Positions 46,490 through 57,856 of a stretch of DNA of 64,000 nt are shown in pieces. The stretch is taken from the NCBI GenBank assembly GCA_014529385.2, contig CM043959.1, forward strand, positions 60,526,253 to 60,590,252, in the 5' to 3' direction. The stretch is from Adiantum capillus-veneris. Lineage: Eukaryota; Streptophyta; Polypodiopsida; Polypodiales; Pteridaceae. Below the pieces are notes generated by a model. That model was not told where the DNA came from. It saw only the letters and a list, made by a program, of their open reading frames with translations, and did not search any database. Within the stretch, counting starts at the first letter, position 1, and each line of letters opens with the position of its first letter. A program made the position numbers and the translations under genes.

Positions 46490-48002
46490 CACTACAAGAG
46501 GTTGTGTGCACTTGTGACGCTGTTAGCGACGGAAATACATTGGGTTTTTATACTCCCCGGCATCGCTAAGACCGTCGTTAATAGCATCGATACGGGAACG
46601 TCGCTATGATCGTCGCTATAATGGTTGCTATGACCGCCGCTATAGCCGTCACTATATAGCGAGGGCTATAGCAATGGTCATAGCGACGTTTACAGGCCAC
46701 CTATAGCTACATTTATAACGACGTTGCAGAGCCTTAAATAGTGACGGTCATAGCGACACCCGAGAGAATTCTTTTTGGTGGTAGGGCATTCAATTGCCTT
46801 GCCACCCATCAACCATATTGAATATTTCAATAAGTGAGTAAACCTAAAATGAATCCAAGATAAGCCCAGATTCACCTTTGAAAGAAAGTGCAAGCTTAGA
46901 TATAGACCCAAAGTAGTCACCCACAAGACAATATAACCATTAACTCCATCATCCATACTATTGTTTGCAGCATAAAGATACAAAAATGACAAAAGTAATT
47001 TGATGAAAGTAAATCAATGACAATTCTACACATCATAGGCAAAATCACTTGATTGTTAAACTTTGCAAATATAATAGTTACAACACCATTGTCATTATTG
47101 AAAAAATATACATGGTTTTCAAAAAGACGTATAAACGTCATCTCATGATACATATGCTATGACAAAAGGAAACTAATGCTATCTAGGTACGGCTAGAATG
47201 AGGTCGTCTAATCAGACGTCTCATCGCGTCCAAGCGGCGTATCTGTCGGATTTTGCAACAAAAAAAAAAAAGACAGCTTTCTGTAAGTATAAACATATAA
47301 TTTATAAAACAATACAACAAATAGAAAAGAGTAAACCCTAATACTAACCATGCCGCCGCGAGAACTCAGAATGTCCATCAGGGCGTTTAAGCCCTTCCTG
47401 CCTGCGTACTCACGCTTGTACGGTGTGGGGTCACATCCTGTCCTCATCGACCACTGTCAAAACATACAAAGAATCCATTATGTTAGAATTAAAAAACCCC
47501 TAAACCCTAAACTATCAAACCTAAAGAGCAATGCGAAAACACTTACAAAATTGGTTTCAAATGATGCCCACCCGCCGCTCCCCAAGTGGTGCGAGCTCCC
47601 TACCTCTACTTGTGCTCTGGCTGCCTCCTTTTGTTGCTTCCACTTGTCGGAATTCTCGCTCGCTGCTTTCTTCGCATTCTTCCAATCTTCTTTGGCCAGC
47701 CAATCTGGTCCGTTCCACCCATGCTTAATTTCTTTTTGCACTTTGGAACGCTTGTGCTTGCAGTATTCGCGCATTCGAACCTTCATCAGGTCTTCATTGA
47801 AGCGATCATCCCGTGTTGGAACGGGAAACTCGTCATGATGCATGCTGATGACTCTGTCTTTTAAATCACTTGGTACTTCACTGCAGGTGTTTACTATGTA
47901 GTGTCTAAACACCTGAGCGCAAAGACCGCGCATGCGCGAGATCACCTTCTTGCCTTCATCACAAGATGATGCCGCCGCTAAAGTCGACGGAGTAAGGCAA
48001 GC
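46490..48002 (-). mobile_element. Left part of the CACTA element, copy B
   Basis: It begins CACTACAAGAGG at 46490, carries the subterminal motif array (about 46520-46760) and the TnpA-like segment (47478-48002), and stops abruptly inside that segment. No right end exists, so it cannot move by itself. Confidence 0.88.
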
Positions 48003-48980
48003 GTCGAGATTCAAATAAGAAGCGCTATAAATAGGAAGTGATACAAAAGCATACTAGTTGAAAGTCTCAATATAGCATATAAAGTGTGTAGTACAATGGT
48101 CAGTGCCCATAAGAGTAGATGTAAGCCTACATATACAAAAGCTTGCATGTGATGAGGCTAGCTAGATATGATAAGCCAATGAGATTATCGCTACTTCATC
48201 TAGAGCAATCAATTCAATTTAGGCTAACAAGTGATTGTTGCATCATTAACTAAATCATTTGTGAATAACAAAGAAGTGAAAAGTTTTATAGAAATTAGGA
48301 TTTTTATATTATGGATATTGATGATATTGTTAGATGTTATTGTGGTGTTTGATGTTTAAAAGATAGTATGAAAAATAAGTGTAGAACGAGTGATGGTCAC
48401 AAGTTTTGAGCATATCAAGTGCCATTCTTTTTCTTGATGGTGGGCACATATTGTTACCCCCTTATCGTATTAGGAAAAGTTTCTCTCCTATTGTAGATAG
48501 ATTCTATGGGAAATTCCTATTTTTGGGCAGAAAGTGGAATGTAGGTATGTTGAGCATACCTCTTACATATGAATTAAAGACATGTTTCCATGATATTGTT
48601 AGATGTTATTGTGGTGTTTGATATTTGGTCGATTAGTGTGATTGATATTAAGTGCAAGATGACTGATGGCTATAAGTATTTAGTGTGCAAAGAGACATGT
48701 TCTATTTGCATATGGCAAGCATGGATTGTTACCACATTTTTTTACTAGGAATATTTACTCTCATGTTGTAATTAGAGTCTATAAACAATTCCTATTTTTG
48801 GGCCCAAAATGGAATGTAGGTATGTTGAGTATACATCTTTACATAGAAATTAAATCATGTATGAGGAAGATGCTTGTTTTTGCATGGAGGAGATTGCCTA
48901 GTGCTTCCATTGTCTCTCTCTAGCTCTATCTCTTGTTCCATATCTTATTTCATGTACCTCCTCATGCACACACATGCATG

Positions 48981-49026
<46 letters not shown>

Positions 49027-50500
49027 GGTGTTGCTCTCACTATTTTATAGGTCGTGACTACCAAGAACCTTGATACAATGGTTTTTTTTTTTGTAGTCAT
49101 CATCATAAATGAAAAACAAAAAAATGGTTCTTTTTTTTGTAATCATCATCATAAATGAAAAATGAAGAAAAAAAGATGGTGATAGAATGGTTAAATATGG
49201 GTGTGATACTGTGTGAAATAGAGTGCTTTTGTGCATATTATGGGAAGATGGAGAGATCTAGGAAGGAGGGGAAAAGAGCCTCATAAAATTACATGATCTC
49301 TCTTGTACGAGGTACAATTGGGAGTATCAATCATGGCCCTTTGATTTCCCTGTTGTCAATTATATATTATCATATTATGTTGTCCATGAATGTCCCCTCT
49401 ATTGTTGCCAAACTCTCAAGAAAACGACAAGGACCAAGACTTTCACTAAATATTGCAACTCCAAGAGTAGTTCAAAAGAAACACTCCAAGTTGGATACAA
49501 CTACGTGAGACGAGAAAAATCAAATTTCTGAAAGCATCATGATACACCAAAAAAAAATAAAAATATTATTGACAAATACTGTCAATACTCAAAAGGTTAG
49601 AAGATTTTGGGTAAGGACAAAATTTATAAAGGCATGATACAAAACCAACATGAGCAATAAATTAAAAGGATGTGAATCCACAAGATCTACATAATCAAGG
49701 TTGACTCTTTAAGCAAGTTATACATTACCTTGGAGAAAGAAAAAAATTGTTAATAAGTACAATAATACAATGCTTACATAAGAGGATGTAATTCAATGTT
49801 GAGTTTGACTAGGTGGTGCACCATACCAACAAGACAAGCAAAAGAGTTATCATGAAGCTTGACAATTTGATCCATGCTAAGCTGTACAAATGGAGATGTT
49901 GAGGTCTAGATGTATTATACACAAAGAGCTTGGTTATTGTAGCCATGTAAAACTTAGCTTTTGGAGCCATGGTGAGCTTGAGGGAGGCAGGTGATGGCTT
50001 GTAATAGATGAGAAAATGGGTGCTACAAAGGGGTGAAAGAGAACTAAAGGACATGGTGATTGGAAAGCTCTATTATGATAAACATGGAGACCTTGATGAG
50101 CTAGGAGCAATTCCAAGCTTGATTCAAGAAGCTATGGAGAGCTCCCTTGTGATGGGCGAGGGGTTGTAGAGGGAGAAAATGGGTATAGTATGTTGTAAGT
50201 ACTCTACCTAAGCAGTAGAGTGTTTGCAAAAGGATTTCTAGAGAGACAAAATGAGTTTTTGATTATATTTTAGATTTAATATCTATAATTGTGACTCAAA
50301 TTGAAGATATTATGTAAGGAGTTATGGAAGTTCAAAAATCATAAAATTTTCCATCTGCTTTTGGGGGTAAATGTGCATCCTTTGGCCTCTCTTACACCTC
50401 TCTTCCACACCCAACATTCTTGCTCACATAGCATGCACCTATTTGTCAAAATGGTAATTGCCTCCATGATCTCATGGCAAATAAAGAGGCCCTCTAAGAC
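48003..50500. other. No recognisable gene
   Basis: AT-rich DNA with a ~270-bp tandem repeat (listed separately), a CT tract (about 48985-49023) and a two-copy ~60-bp repeat (about 49080-49165, with GTAATCATCATCATAAATGA). Short frames match nothing I know. Confidence 0.55.
48316..48880. repeat. Tandem repeat, ~270-bp period
   Basis: GATATTGTTAGATGTTATTG recurs at about 48322 and 48591, CCTATTTTTGGGC at about 48508 and 48788, and GGAATGTAGGTATGTTGAG at about 48536 and 48810. About two diverged units. Confidence 0.75.
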
Positions 50501-50883
50501 CCCATTCTCTTCCTAATGAGAAGACAAGAAAGAAAAGGTGCCAAAGGTTGTCACCACATGAGCAACATCTACATTGATGCACGTGTAGGGGGTTACCATT
50601 GCATAAGACAAGCCGAGGGGACTTGCGAAGTCAAGGATCAATAAATGCAAGAAGAAAAGAAGAAGGAAAAGAAAGAGACTCAAGAGTCTAAGAAACTTGA
50701 TCAACCCTTAGATACCTCTTGGAAACCTCAAAAGCCTACTTCTCACGGATTCTAAGAAGCAACTAAACACAGGAATGTGGAGCTCAATAGTGAGCTCAAT
50801 GGAAATTCAAATGGAGAAGTATGTAGATCTAAGCACATTTGTCCAAGTGGCATAGGCTTAGACATTGATAGAAATCATGTTTA

Positions 50884-51399
50884 ATGAGACTAAGAAGGTT
50901 GAAATACAAGCAAATGGATGAAAGAGTAGTCAATGAATTGTTGACCTCAAAGATTAAAATTCAAGGGAAACCAGAGAAAAGCCATCAAGATTTGGATAGA
51001 GCAAAGAAAGTACATGAAGAGGAGTTGAAAACTTTGAAAGATGCATTAGAGAAAAGCCAAAGTCTCAACAAGATACATGAAGAAGAGATCGATCTAATAT
51101 AGAAAAATCTCTTAGCTTTGAAGAAAGATTGAAAGTTATAACACAAGATTATTGCCACAACCACAATAGAGGTGTCTAGAGGCCAGAAGCATACTAAAAG
51201 CCTGCAAATGGATCTCAAAGTAGCTAATAAAGATTATCCATCTTTTAAAAAAAGGGTCCAAGAATTCTTGGAAGAGCCATTGATTGCACTCTTTTCACCA
51301 TGTGGTGAAGCTACCAACAACCTCAAGGCTGATTTAGAGAAGTCTCAAAATGAGATAACAATGATAAGGATGCATTTTCTTGGTTCTACAAGGATCTAA
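50884..51399 (+). pseudogene. Coiled-coil gag-like segment of gypsy C
   Basis: Two frames rich in charged heptads (EKSHQDLDRAKKVHEEELK, LKDALEKSQSLNKIHEEE; then ADLEKSQNEITMI) suggest a coiled coil, as in some plant gypsy Gag proteins. Assignment rests mainly on its position before RT. Confidence 0.45.
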
Positions 51400-51579
51400 A
51401 AGGGGCGACTCTAGAGATTCGTTAAAATAAAATTCCAATGCAAAATGATGCAAAACCTACAAGTCAAAAACCATATATGTACAATGAAATTTTAATTTAC
51501 AAAAAAGATTAAAGAGGAGATGTAAAAGCTTACAAAAGCTTAATTTATCTACAAGAATGAGCATGCCAGTTAGGTATCC

Positions 51580-52500
51580 TCACTGCTCAAGGAAAATAGT
51601 AAATTGAGAGTCTGTGTGAATCTTAAAAAATTAAGCACAACTACTATACAAGATAACTATCCTCTTTTGATCACTAAACACATTTTAGAAAGGGTGGCAG
51701 GCAAGTAAGCATACAAAATTTTGATCATTTGTTTGGAGTATAACCAATTGAATATACATCCTAAGGATCAACATAAGACTACCTTTGCTATAAAATGGGG
51801 TATATTTGCATACATAGTCATGCCATTCGAATTGACCAATGCTCTAGTAGCCTTCCAAAGACTCATGAATATGCATTCAGAGAGAAATTTCAAAAATTAT
51901 TGTATTTATATATGGATGACTTGGGGGTTCATTCTTCACAACGAGGGGATCATGTTGATCACTTAAGAAAATCCTTGGAAAAGTATAGATTTTAGAGGAT
52001 TTGTTTAAGTTCTAAGAAGTATGTATTTACGGTACGATACGACAAAATTTTTAGGCATGTAGTGTCTAAAGATGGAATATCATATTCTTGAAAAGATCAA
52101 GGTGATTACAACAATTGTCTTTACCCGCAATAGTTTATGAAGTGCAAGCATTCATGGGACGATGTGGATACTATCAAATATTCATATACATGCAGGTAGT
52201 TGTAGCTAAGCCTCTTTATGGCTTAATTACTGACTTCATGTGGACCGATGATCGTGAAGAGTCATTTCACATATTGAAAGATGCACTGATATGAGCACAC
52301 ATATTGAGAAAATCGGTTGGAATGAAAATTTTCACATGTATGTTGATGCATCAACTTTGGTATTGGGTGATATTGGCACAACCAGCTGAAGGTTCAATGG
52401 ACTTTCCAATTTGCTATGCAAATAGAGAGTTGAATATAGAGAGAAAAATTAAAGTAGAATATATTGGCCATGGTGAATATAGCATCACACCAACCAACTA
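51580..52500 (+). pseudogene. RT and RNase H of gypsy C
   Basis: YNQLNIHPKDQHKTTFAIKW and FAYIVMPFELTNALVAFQRL are gypsy RT palm motifs. A frame shift precedes LYLYMDDLGVHS, where the catalytic MDD is kept. RNase H appears as ILAQPAEGSMDFPICYANREL (52304-52501). Stops are frequent. Confidence 0.8.
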
Positions 52501-55139
52501 AATTGCCTATTCCTTTCTATTATTATGCACAACCTAGGGAGTCACCTATAAATCAAGAAGCATCTTGGGTGAATATATTCTTGAGTAAATGGGATGGAAT
52601 GCACATGATCCTCAAGCCAGAGGGTCGATGCCTTCCAATAGGTGCATGGGTTAGTGCCATAGCTTAAGAAACACGTTAAAACCCATGATCCTAAGATACT
52701 TGAGGAAGCTATAGTGCAGGATCATATCCATGATGATATAGATGAAAAAGCATTGCATAGCAAACACATGCCTGGGACTTCAAATGCACATGCATCTCAT
52801 GGTCATAATAAGATTTTGTTGTAGCTACATTTGATGAATCAAAAAAGCCCAAGGGGCCTAGGGGCCATTTGTCTAGTGAGGAGTTTGAAAAAGAAAAGAA
52901 TGATAAGTTATGTTCTAACATCTTAGAATATGGACATGGAAAAAATTGCTCCATGGGGAAATCTGTTGGCTAGGGTAGGGAGAAAGTTGTGCACATGGTG
53001 CAACTACTTCCCCTATAATTTCTCATTGCACTTTTTGCATGGCATGATGTATAGTTTCTCAAGGAGCTATTTATTCCATTCCTTTTTTTTGGATTAAATC
53101 TTATGCTAGGGCAACCAAAATGCATACAATATAATCCATACCCTACAAGTTTCTTATCAAGTGCAATCATGGATCCTACCACTATCTATAAGAAAAGGCC
53201 ACGATTAAGATTTCAATCTTTAAAATGGTTTTTGTTTTTGATTTGAGCAATTGTGCAGCTGTCCATTGTAATGGTGGGGGAGCAAGGCTTCATAAGAACC
53301 CTAAGTAACTCAAGTTGTCAGTTCATTTATGCATATTGCTTCCATTGCCGCACAAGTCTTAGGGGCACAAACTAATATGAAGAATCTTTTTCTATTTTAT
53401 GCCTCTGGTATCATCACTACCAAATTTTGTGATATGCTATCAGCATATGAGCTTGGAGGACATGTGTATATGACTCGTTATCCTAGAAGTGACAGCATGT
53501 ACCAGGCTAAGGGGCTTATATTGTACATAGGCCGGGGTCTAGGTGTATCACAATCCTCCGCTATGAGACAATTTACAGGTAAGATCTTTTGTGAATGTGA
53601 TTCACAAAATATAGTACTTGTTGACTATTCAAACCAATCCTATTAGCTTCAGTGAGCGGTCAAAAGTAAATAGGGAGTCTTAGCTATAGAGACAATGATT
53701 CTTGTCTACAAGCTAGCATAAGTGGTCTGCTATATTTACTAGCTTGTACTTTCGTATTTATTTTACAAGTCACAAAAAAGGGTGGATCATTGAAAGCAAG
53801 GATTTTGGATGATGTACTTTTACCTTCTTTGTTCCCAAGAGCCCTTCCATTGTGGGAAGTATATAGTACTTTTCCTCAACATATAATTAGTTTCTACTGC
53901 TCCAGGTGAGCGCTTCCAAGTGGGATGCATGTTCCTCAATGCATTCATCCCCATAGATTTTTATGTCCATGATTAGGTCATGTTTTTTGGTTTGCCAACA
54001 CAATTTTGAGTATCTTGAATTCTACTGACTTGGATATGTCTTTGTCATTGCAAGCACCCTAGGTGTATAGACCCTAGTGTTTGCCAAAGTCTTGTCCAAG
54101 GTCGCATGGGAATTCATTGGCACATATTGTGTACAACATGGGCAATGTTGACCAAGAGGTTTAGGGTACCAAGACAACACCTAGGGTTTTTTCTAGTTGT
54201 GCAACACTATTGCCCAAATGGTTTTGATGCAAGTGACATGGTGAGGCATCAGTACATGATAATAGTTATGGGAAAGGTTAGAGCTTAGTATACGTGTTAC
54301 TTTTTCTTATCATGGAATTTTGGGGTCCACTGTGGGTATTTTATACTGTTTTGTGGTCACCTCTCTTACAACAGTCATAGACCTATATGGTGGCGATCAT
54401 TTTTGGTATGCGTTGTGAGTATCAAGGTGTACAACATGGTCTAGGTAGTAGGAGCTCATTGACCCACACCTAGGTATTCTTGTACTTGACGGATGTCACA
54501 TTTACTAAAATCACTATATGAGAAATATTCCACATGAGAAGAATATGAGTCTTTGGGAGTGACTCTCGCGCATGTTTCCTAAATTATGTGTCGTGATAGA
54601 GTACCTAGATGCTAGTCAAATTCTTCTATAAGACCCTTTGAGCATGTGGTACTAAGAACAATTTGAGTGGCCAAAAATTGATGGATATTTAATAAGACTT
54701 GTTAATGTAATAAGTATTGTAAAAAACATTCATGAATGGTTGTTTCAACTTTTTAGGTTGCAAATTTTCATACCTATTATGCATATGTATAGCAAGGTGT
54801 CTTGTCCAGGAAAATGTTTCATTTTTTGTACCTAGTTTTGATTCAGATTCACATTTTATTATGGTCCAAATGTTTTAGCAAGGCTATCTAGTAATCAACA
54901 ACTGTGGTCAGAAGTATTCCTTTTCTCTTGCAAGGAGATATTTACATATTTATTCCCTCGTATTTCATGTTTGTTATGTGCGCAACCTTTGCCATGAGCA
55001 TTGACAAGCACCAATCATTTCAACCATGAGAAGGTAGGCTCGGGTAAGTTGTTGCTAATGCATGCAAACTAGGTGTTATGGGTCCTAGTGTTTAGCAATG
55101 ACATTTCTATAGTAGTATTCAGATTCATTGGCATAGCTT
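52501..55139. other. Spacer between RNase H and integrase of gypsy C
   Basis: About 2.6 kb without an assigned domain; the usual zinc-binding integrase start is not readable. One 105-codon frame (53329-53646) is unknown. Two similar ~75-bp stretches (about 54050-54126 and 55068-55140, sharing CTAGTGTTTRGC and ATTCATTGGCA) suggest a duplication or an insertion of roughly 1 kb. Confidence 0.45.
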
Positions 55140-55955
55140 ATGAAGTTTTCCAAACAGAACAAGAGTAGTCTCTTTATGGACTATTTTGTGTGTATGCCAA
55201 CCACCATATGTGATCATGGCTCGGTATGGATGATTTTAGATGGGTTGCCTAAACTTTATCAATATATTCAAACCAAGTTAGTTGTTGAAAATCTGTATAA
55301 AAAATATGGATTGTCTAGTAATATTGTGTGTGATTGTGAACCCATAAGTAGGAATCATTTTTGGCATACTATGTTAAAACAATTGGGAACACAACTCAAG
55401 ATCAGTACTATAGATCATACAGAGACGGTTGAATAGACTGAACGTGTTAATCAAGTGCAAGAGGATATGCTAAGAGCGTACATTAGCAAGAAGCAACCTG
55501 ATTGGTAAGATTATCTCCTTGTTTTAGAGTTTGCTTACAATAATGCAAAGCATGTGATGAGACCGGGTTTAGTCCTTTCATGCTTATGTATGGTTTTCAA
55601 CCTAGATCACCAGTTACGGTGGGGTTGGCTACTAAAAAACTTTAGCAAGTCAAGGACTTTATCCAAGACCATATAGATGCTACACATTTCTTGTCAAAAT
55701 GTTCAAAAAGCACAAGATCAATACATATGCTAATAAAAACGTCGGCAAGTCACTTTCATGGAAGGTGAGGAGGTATTTTTATGTGTTCCAGAGCATTTAG
55801 AAAGTCTCAAAAGTGGTCCTATGCCTAAGTTATCTCCTAGATATTGTGGCCCATTCAAAATATGCAAGCAAGCTTTCTTTAACTGCACACTCTCGTACTC
55901 ATCTGGTTATCATGATTTGCATTGTCAAGCATTAGTTAAGTGGAAAGACCAACCT
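55140..55955 (+). pseudogene. Integrase of gypsy C, left part
   Basis: Readable blocks: core around CDCEPISRNHFWHTMLKQLG, with the second Asp in CDCEP where SDRDP is usual; TERVNQVQEDMLRAY with the catalytic Glu; FAYNNAKH; KRRQVTFMEGEEVFL; and PKLSPRYCGPFKI. It ends LVKWKDQP, where the copia inserted, and resumes at 61104. Multiple stops. Confidence 0.8.
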
Positions 55956-56182
55956 TGTTGGAATTAGGGTTGCAGAGAAACACACACAGCTTGGAGAAGA
56001 CGAAGGAAGCTCAAGGCACACAATAGAGAGTGTATTCCTTAGTGTGCAATGGAAAGATAGATAGCCCTAGAGTGATGGGCGTATATACAATGCACGGGGG
56101 AAAAAACCTCCTAAAGAGGGAAAAAATGCCCCGGCGGTCCTAGTGTGTTCACACACATCACTACCACATGTATATGGTAACA
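55956..56182 (-). repeat. Copia 3' LTR
   Basis: Identical to 60872-61098 except GGGCGTA/GGACGTA. It is preceded on the minus strand by the PPT at about 56196-56183. Confidence 0.97.
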
Positions 56183-56257
56183 AATCCCCCCTGGAGTGAT
56201 GCGGTGAACGAGAGCTGGCACATGAGTAAAGGGGAGTGCCATGCCCTGAGGACAGGA

Positions 56258-57856
56258 TCAGTCCACAAAGGGGAGTAAGCCCAAAGCTTTGCGGAAAGCC
56301 TCAAGCTTCTCACGAGACAATGCCTTTGTGAAAAGATCTGCAAGGTTGTCCTGTGTTGGCACATAAGCCAAGCTGATCTCTCCTGCTGAGAGCCTCTCCC
56401 TGACATAGTGGTAATGCACCTCAATGTGCTTTGTGCGAGCATGAAAAACTGGGTTCCTCGCAACTGCCAATGCGCTCTGACTGTCAGTGTAGATAGTGTT
56501 GGCAGTGTCCTGTCCAACACCCAAGTCAGCCATAAGGCGTCTGAGCCATACACACTCAACCGTAGCTGTGAAGACTGCCCTGTACTCAGCCTCACAACTC
56601 GAAGTGGCCACAGTAGGTTGCTTCTTGCTCAACCATGATATACATGAACTGCCAAGCATGAAACAAAAACCACTTGTGGACACTCGCGTGTCAAAACAAC
56701 CAGCCCAATCTGAGTCCGAAAAAGCATGTAAGTCTGGCGGCAATGATCCCCCCTTGGGATAAAACAAGCCAAGATGTAAAGTGCCACTAAGGTAGCGGAA
56801 AATCCTCTTGACAGCCTGCCAATGCTTAGACCCTGGGCTATGCATAAATCTGCTGACCTGCGAGACTGCAAACTGAATATCTGGCCTCGTGTTGCATACA
56901 TAAATGAGGCAGCCAACAGCAGTTTGGTAAAGAGTGACATCAGCAGGATCGCCAGCATCATGTAGACTCAACTTCAAACCTGTTTCCATGGGAGTGGCAA
57001 TAGGTTTGCAATCCTCAAGTCCAAACTTACATAGCAATGTCTCTATGTAACTTTTCTGACACAAGGCAATACCACCATCACACTGCTTAAACTGTATACC
57101 CAAGTAATGATGCAACAGCCCCAAATCTTTCATCTTGAAAGTAGCATTCAAATCAGCCTTAAATTCAGCAATATGTCTCTCATTTGGTCCAGTGATCAGC
57201 AAATCATCAACATAAAGAACCACAATGAGAAATACATCATCCTCACGCTTTACATACAATGTGCTTTCTGTTGGACTGTTACGAAAGCCTCGTTTAACCA
57301 AATGAGTGTCAGCTTTCTCATACCAAGCACGAGGAGATTGCTTCAACCCATACAAAGCCTTCTTACATTTGCACACTTTGTCCTCTTGTCCTTTTATGAC
57401 AAAACCGCGAGGCTGCGTTACATAAACTTCCTCAAATATGTCACCATTCAAGAAAGCAGTAACAATGTCTGATTGATGTACATCCCAACCAAAATGAGCT
57501 GCCAATGCACATAGAAAACGCACAGTAGTCATACGACAAGTGGGAGCAAAAGTCTCTTCATAATCTATGCCTTTTTGTTGTGCATAACCCTTTGCAACAA
57601 GTCGAGCCTTATGGCGATCGATCTCACCATCCGGCTTGCGTTTCAACTTGTAAACCCACTTCGTACCAATGGCCTTTTTGCCAGGAGGCAATTCACATAA
57701 AGTCCATGTGTCATTCTCTATAAGTGCATCATATTCTGATTTCATGGCAGCAATCCAATTTTCTGAATTCTGTGCTTCATCAAAAGACAGAGGCTCCTCA
57801 ACATCATGTAAACTAGACACAGCCAAAGCATAACAATCTGATGCATAAGATGCATC
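56258..57856 (-). CDS. Copia pol, RT and RNase H part
   Basis: Starting at the frame change (GAT, 57856-57854), the frame runs without a stop to 56258. RT: WVYKLKRKPDGEIDRHKARL, FAPTCRMTTVRFLCALAAHF, QSDIVTAFLNGDIFEEVYVT, ALYGLKQSPRAWYEK and the catalytic VVLYVDDLLITG. RNase H: FSDSDWAGC, SSCEAEYRAV, YTDSQSALAVARNP and HIEVHYHYVRE, so its acidic residues are present. It makes cDNA from element RNA. The stretch of this frame upstream of 57856 overlaps the other frame and is not expected to be coding. It depends on a +1 shift or a repaired copy for expression as part of the polyprotein. Confidence 0.93.
   Translation of the reverse strand, partial: DASYASDCYALAVSSLHDVEEPLSFDEAQNSENWIAAMKSEYDALIENDTWTLCELPPGKKAIGTKWVYKLKRKPDGEIDRHKARLVAKGYAQQKGIDYEETFAPTCRMTTVRFLCALAAHFGWDVHQSDIVTAFLNGDIFEEVYVTQPRGFVIKGQEDKVCKCKKALYGLKQSPRAWYEKADTHLVKRGFRNSPTESTLYVKREDDVFLIVVLYVDDLLITGPNERHIAEFKADLNATFKMKDLGLLHHYLGIQFKQCDGGIALCQKSYIETLLCKFGLEDCKPIATPMETGLKLSLHDAGDPADVTLYQTAVGCLIYVCNTRPDIQFAVSQVSRFMHSPGSKHWQAVKRIFRYLSGTLHLGLFYPKGGSLPPDLHAFSDSDWAGCFDTRVSTSGFCFMLGSSCISWLSKKQPTVATSSCEAEYRAVFTATVECVWLRRLMADLGVGQDTANTIYTDSQSALAVARNPVFHARTKHIEVHYHYVRERLSAGEISLAYVPTQDNLADLFTKALSREKLEAFRKALGLLPFVD

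Noticed and set aside
47350-47838. Plus-strand 162-codon frame (and the matching one at 32536-32823)
   Set aside because: Shadow of the minus-strand CACTA TnpA-like segment, which has the recognisable motifs.
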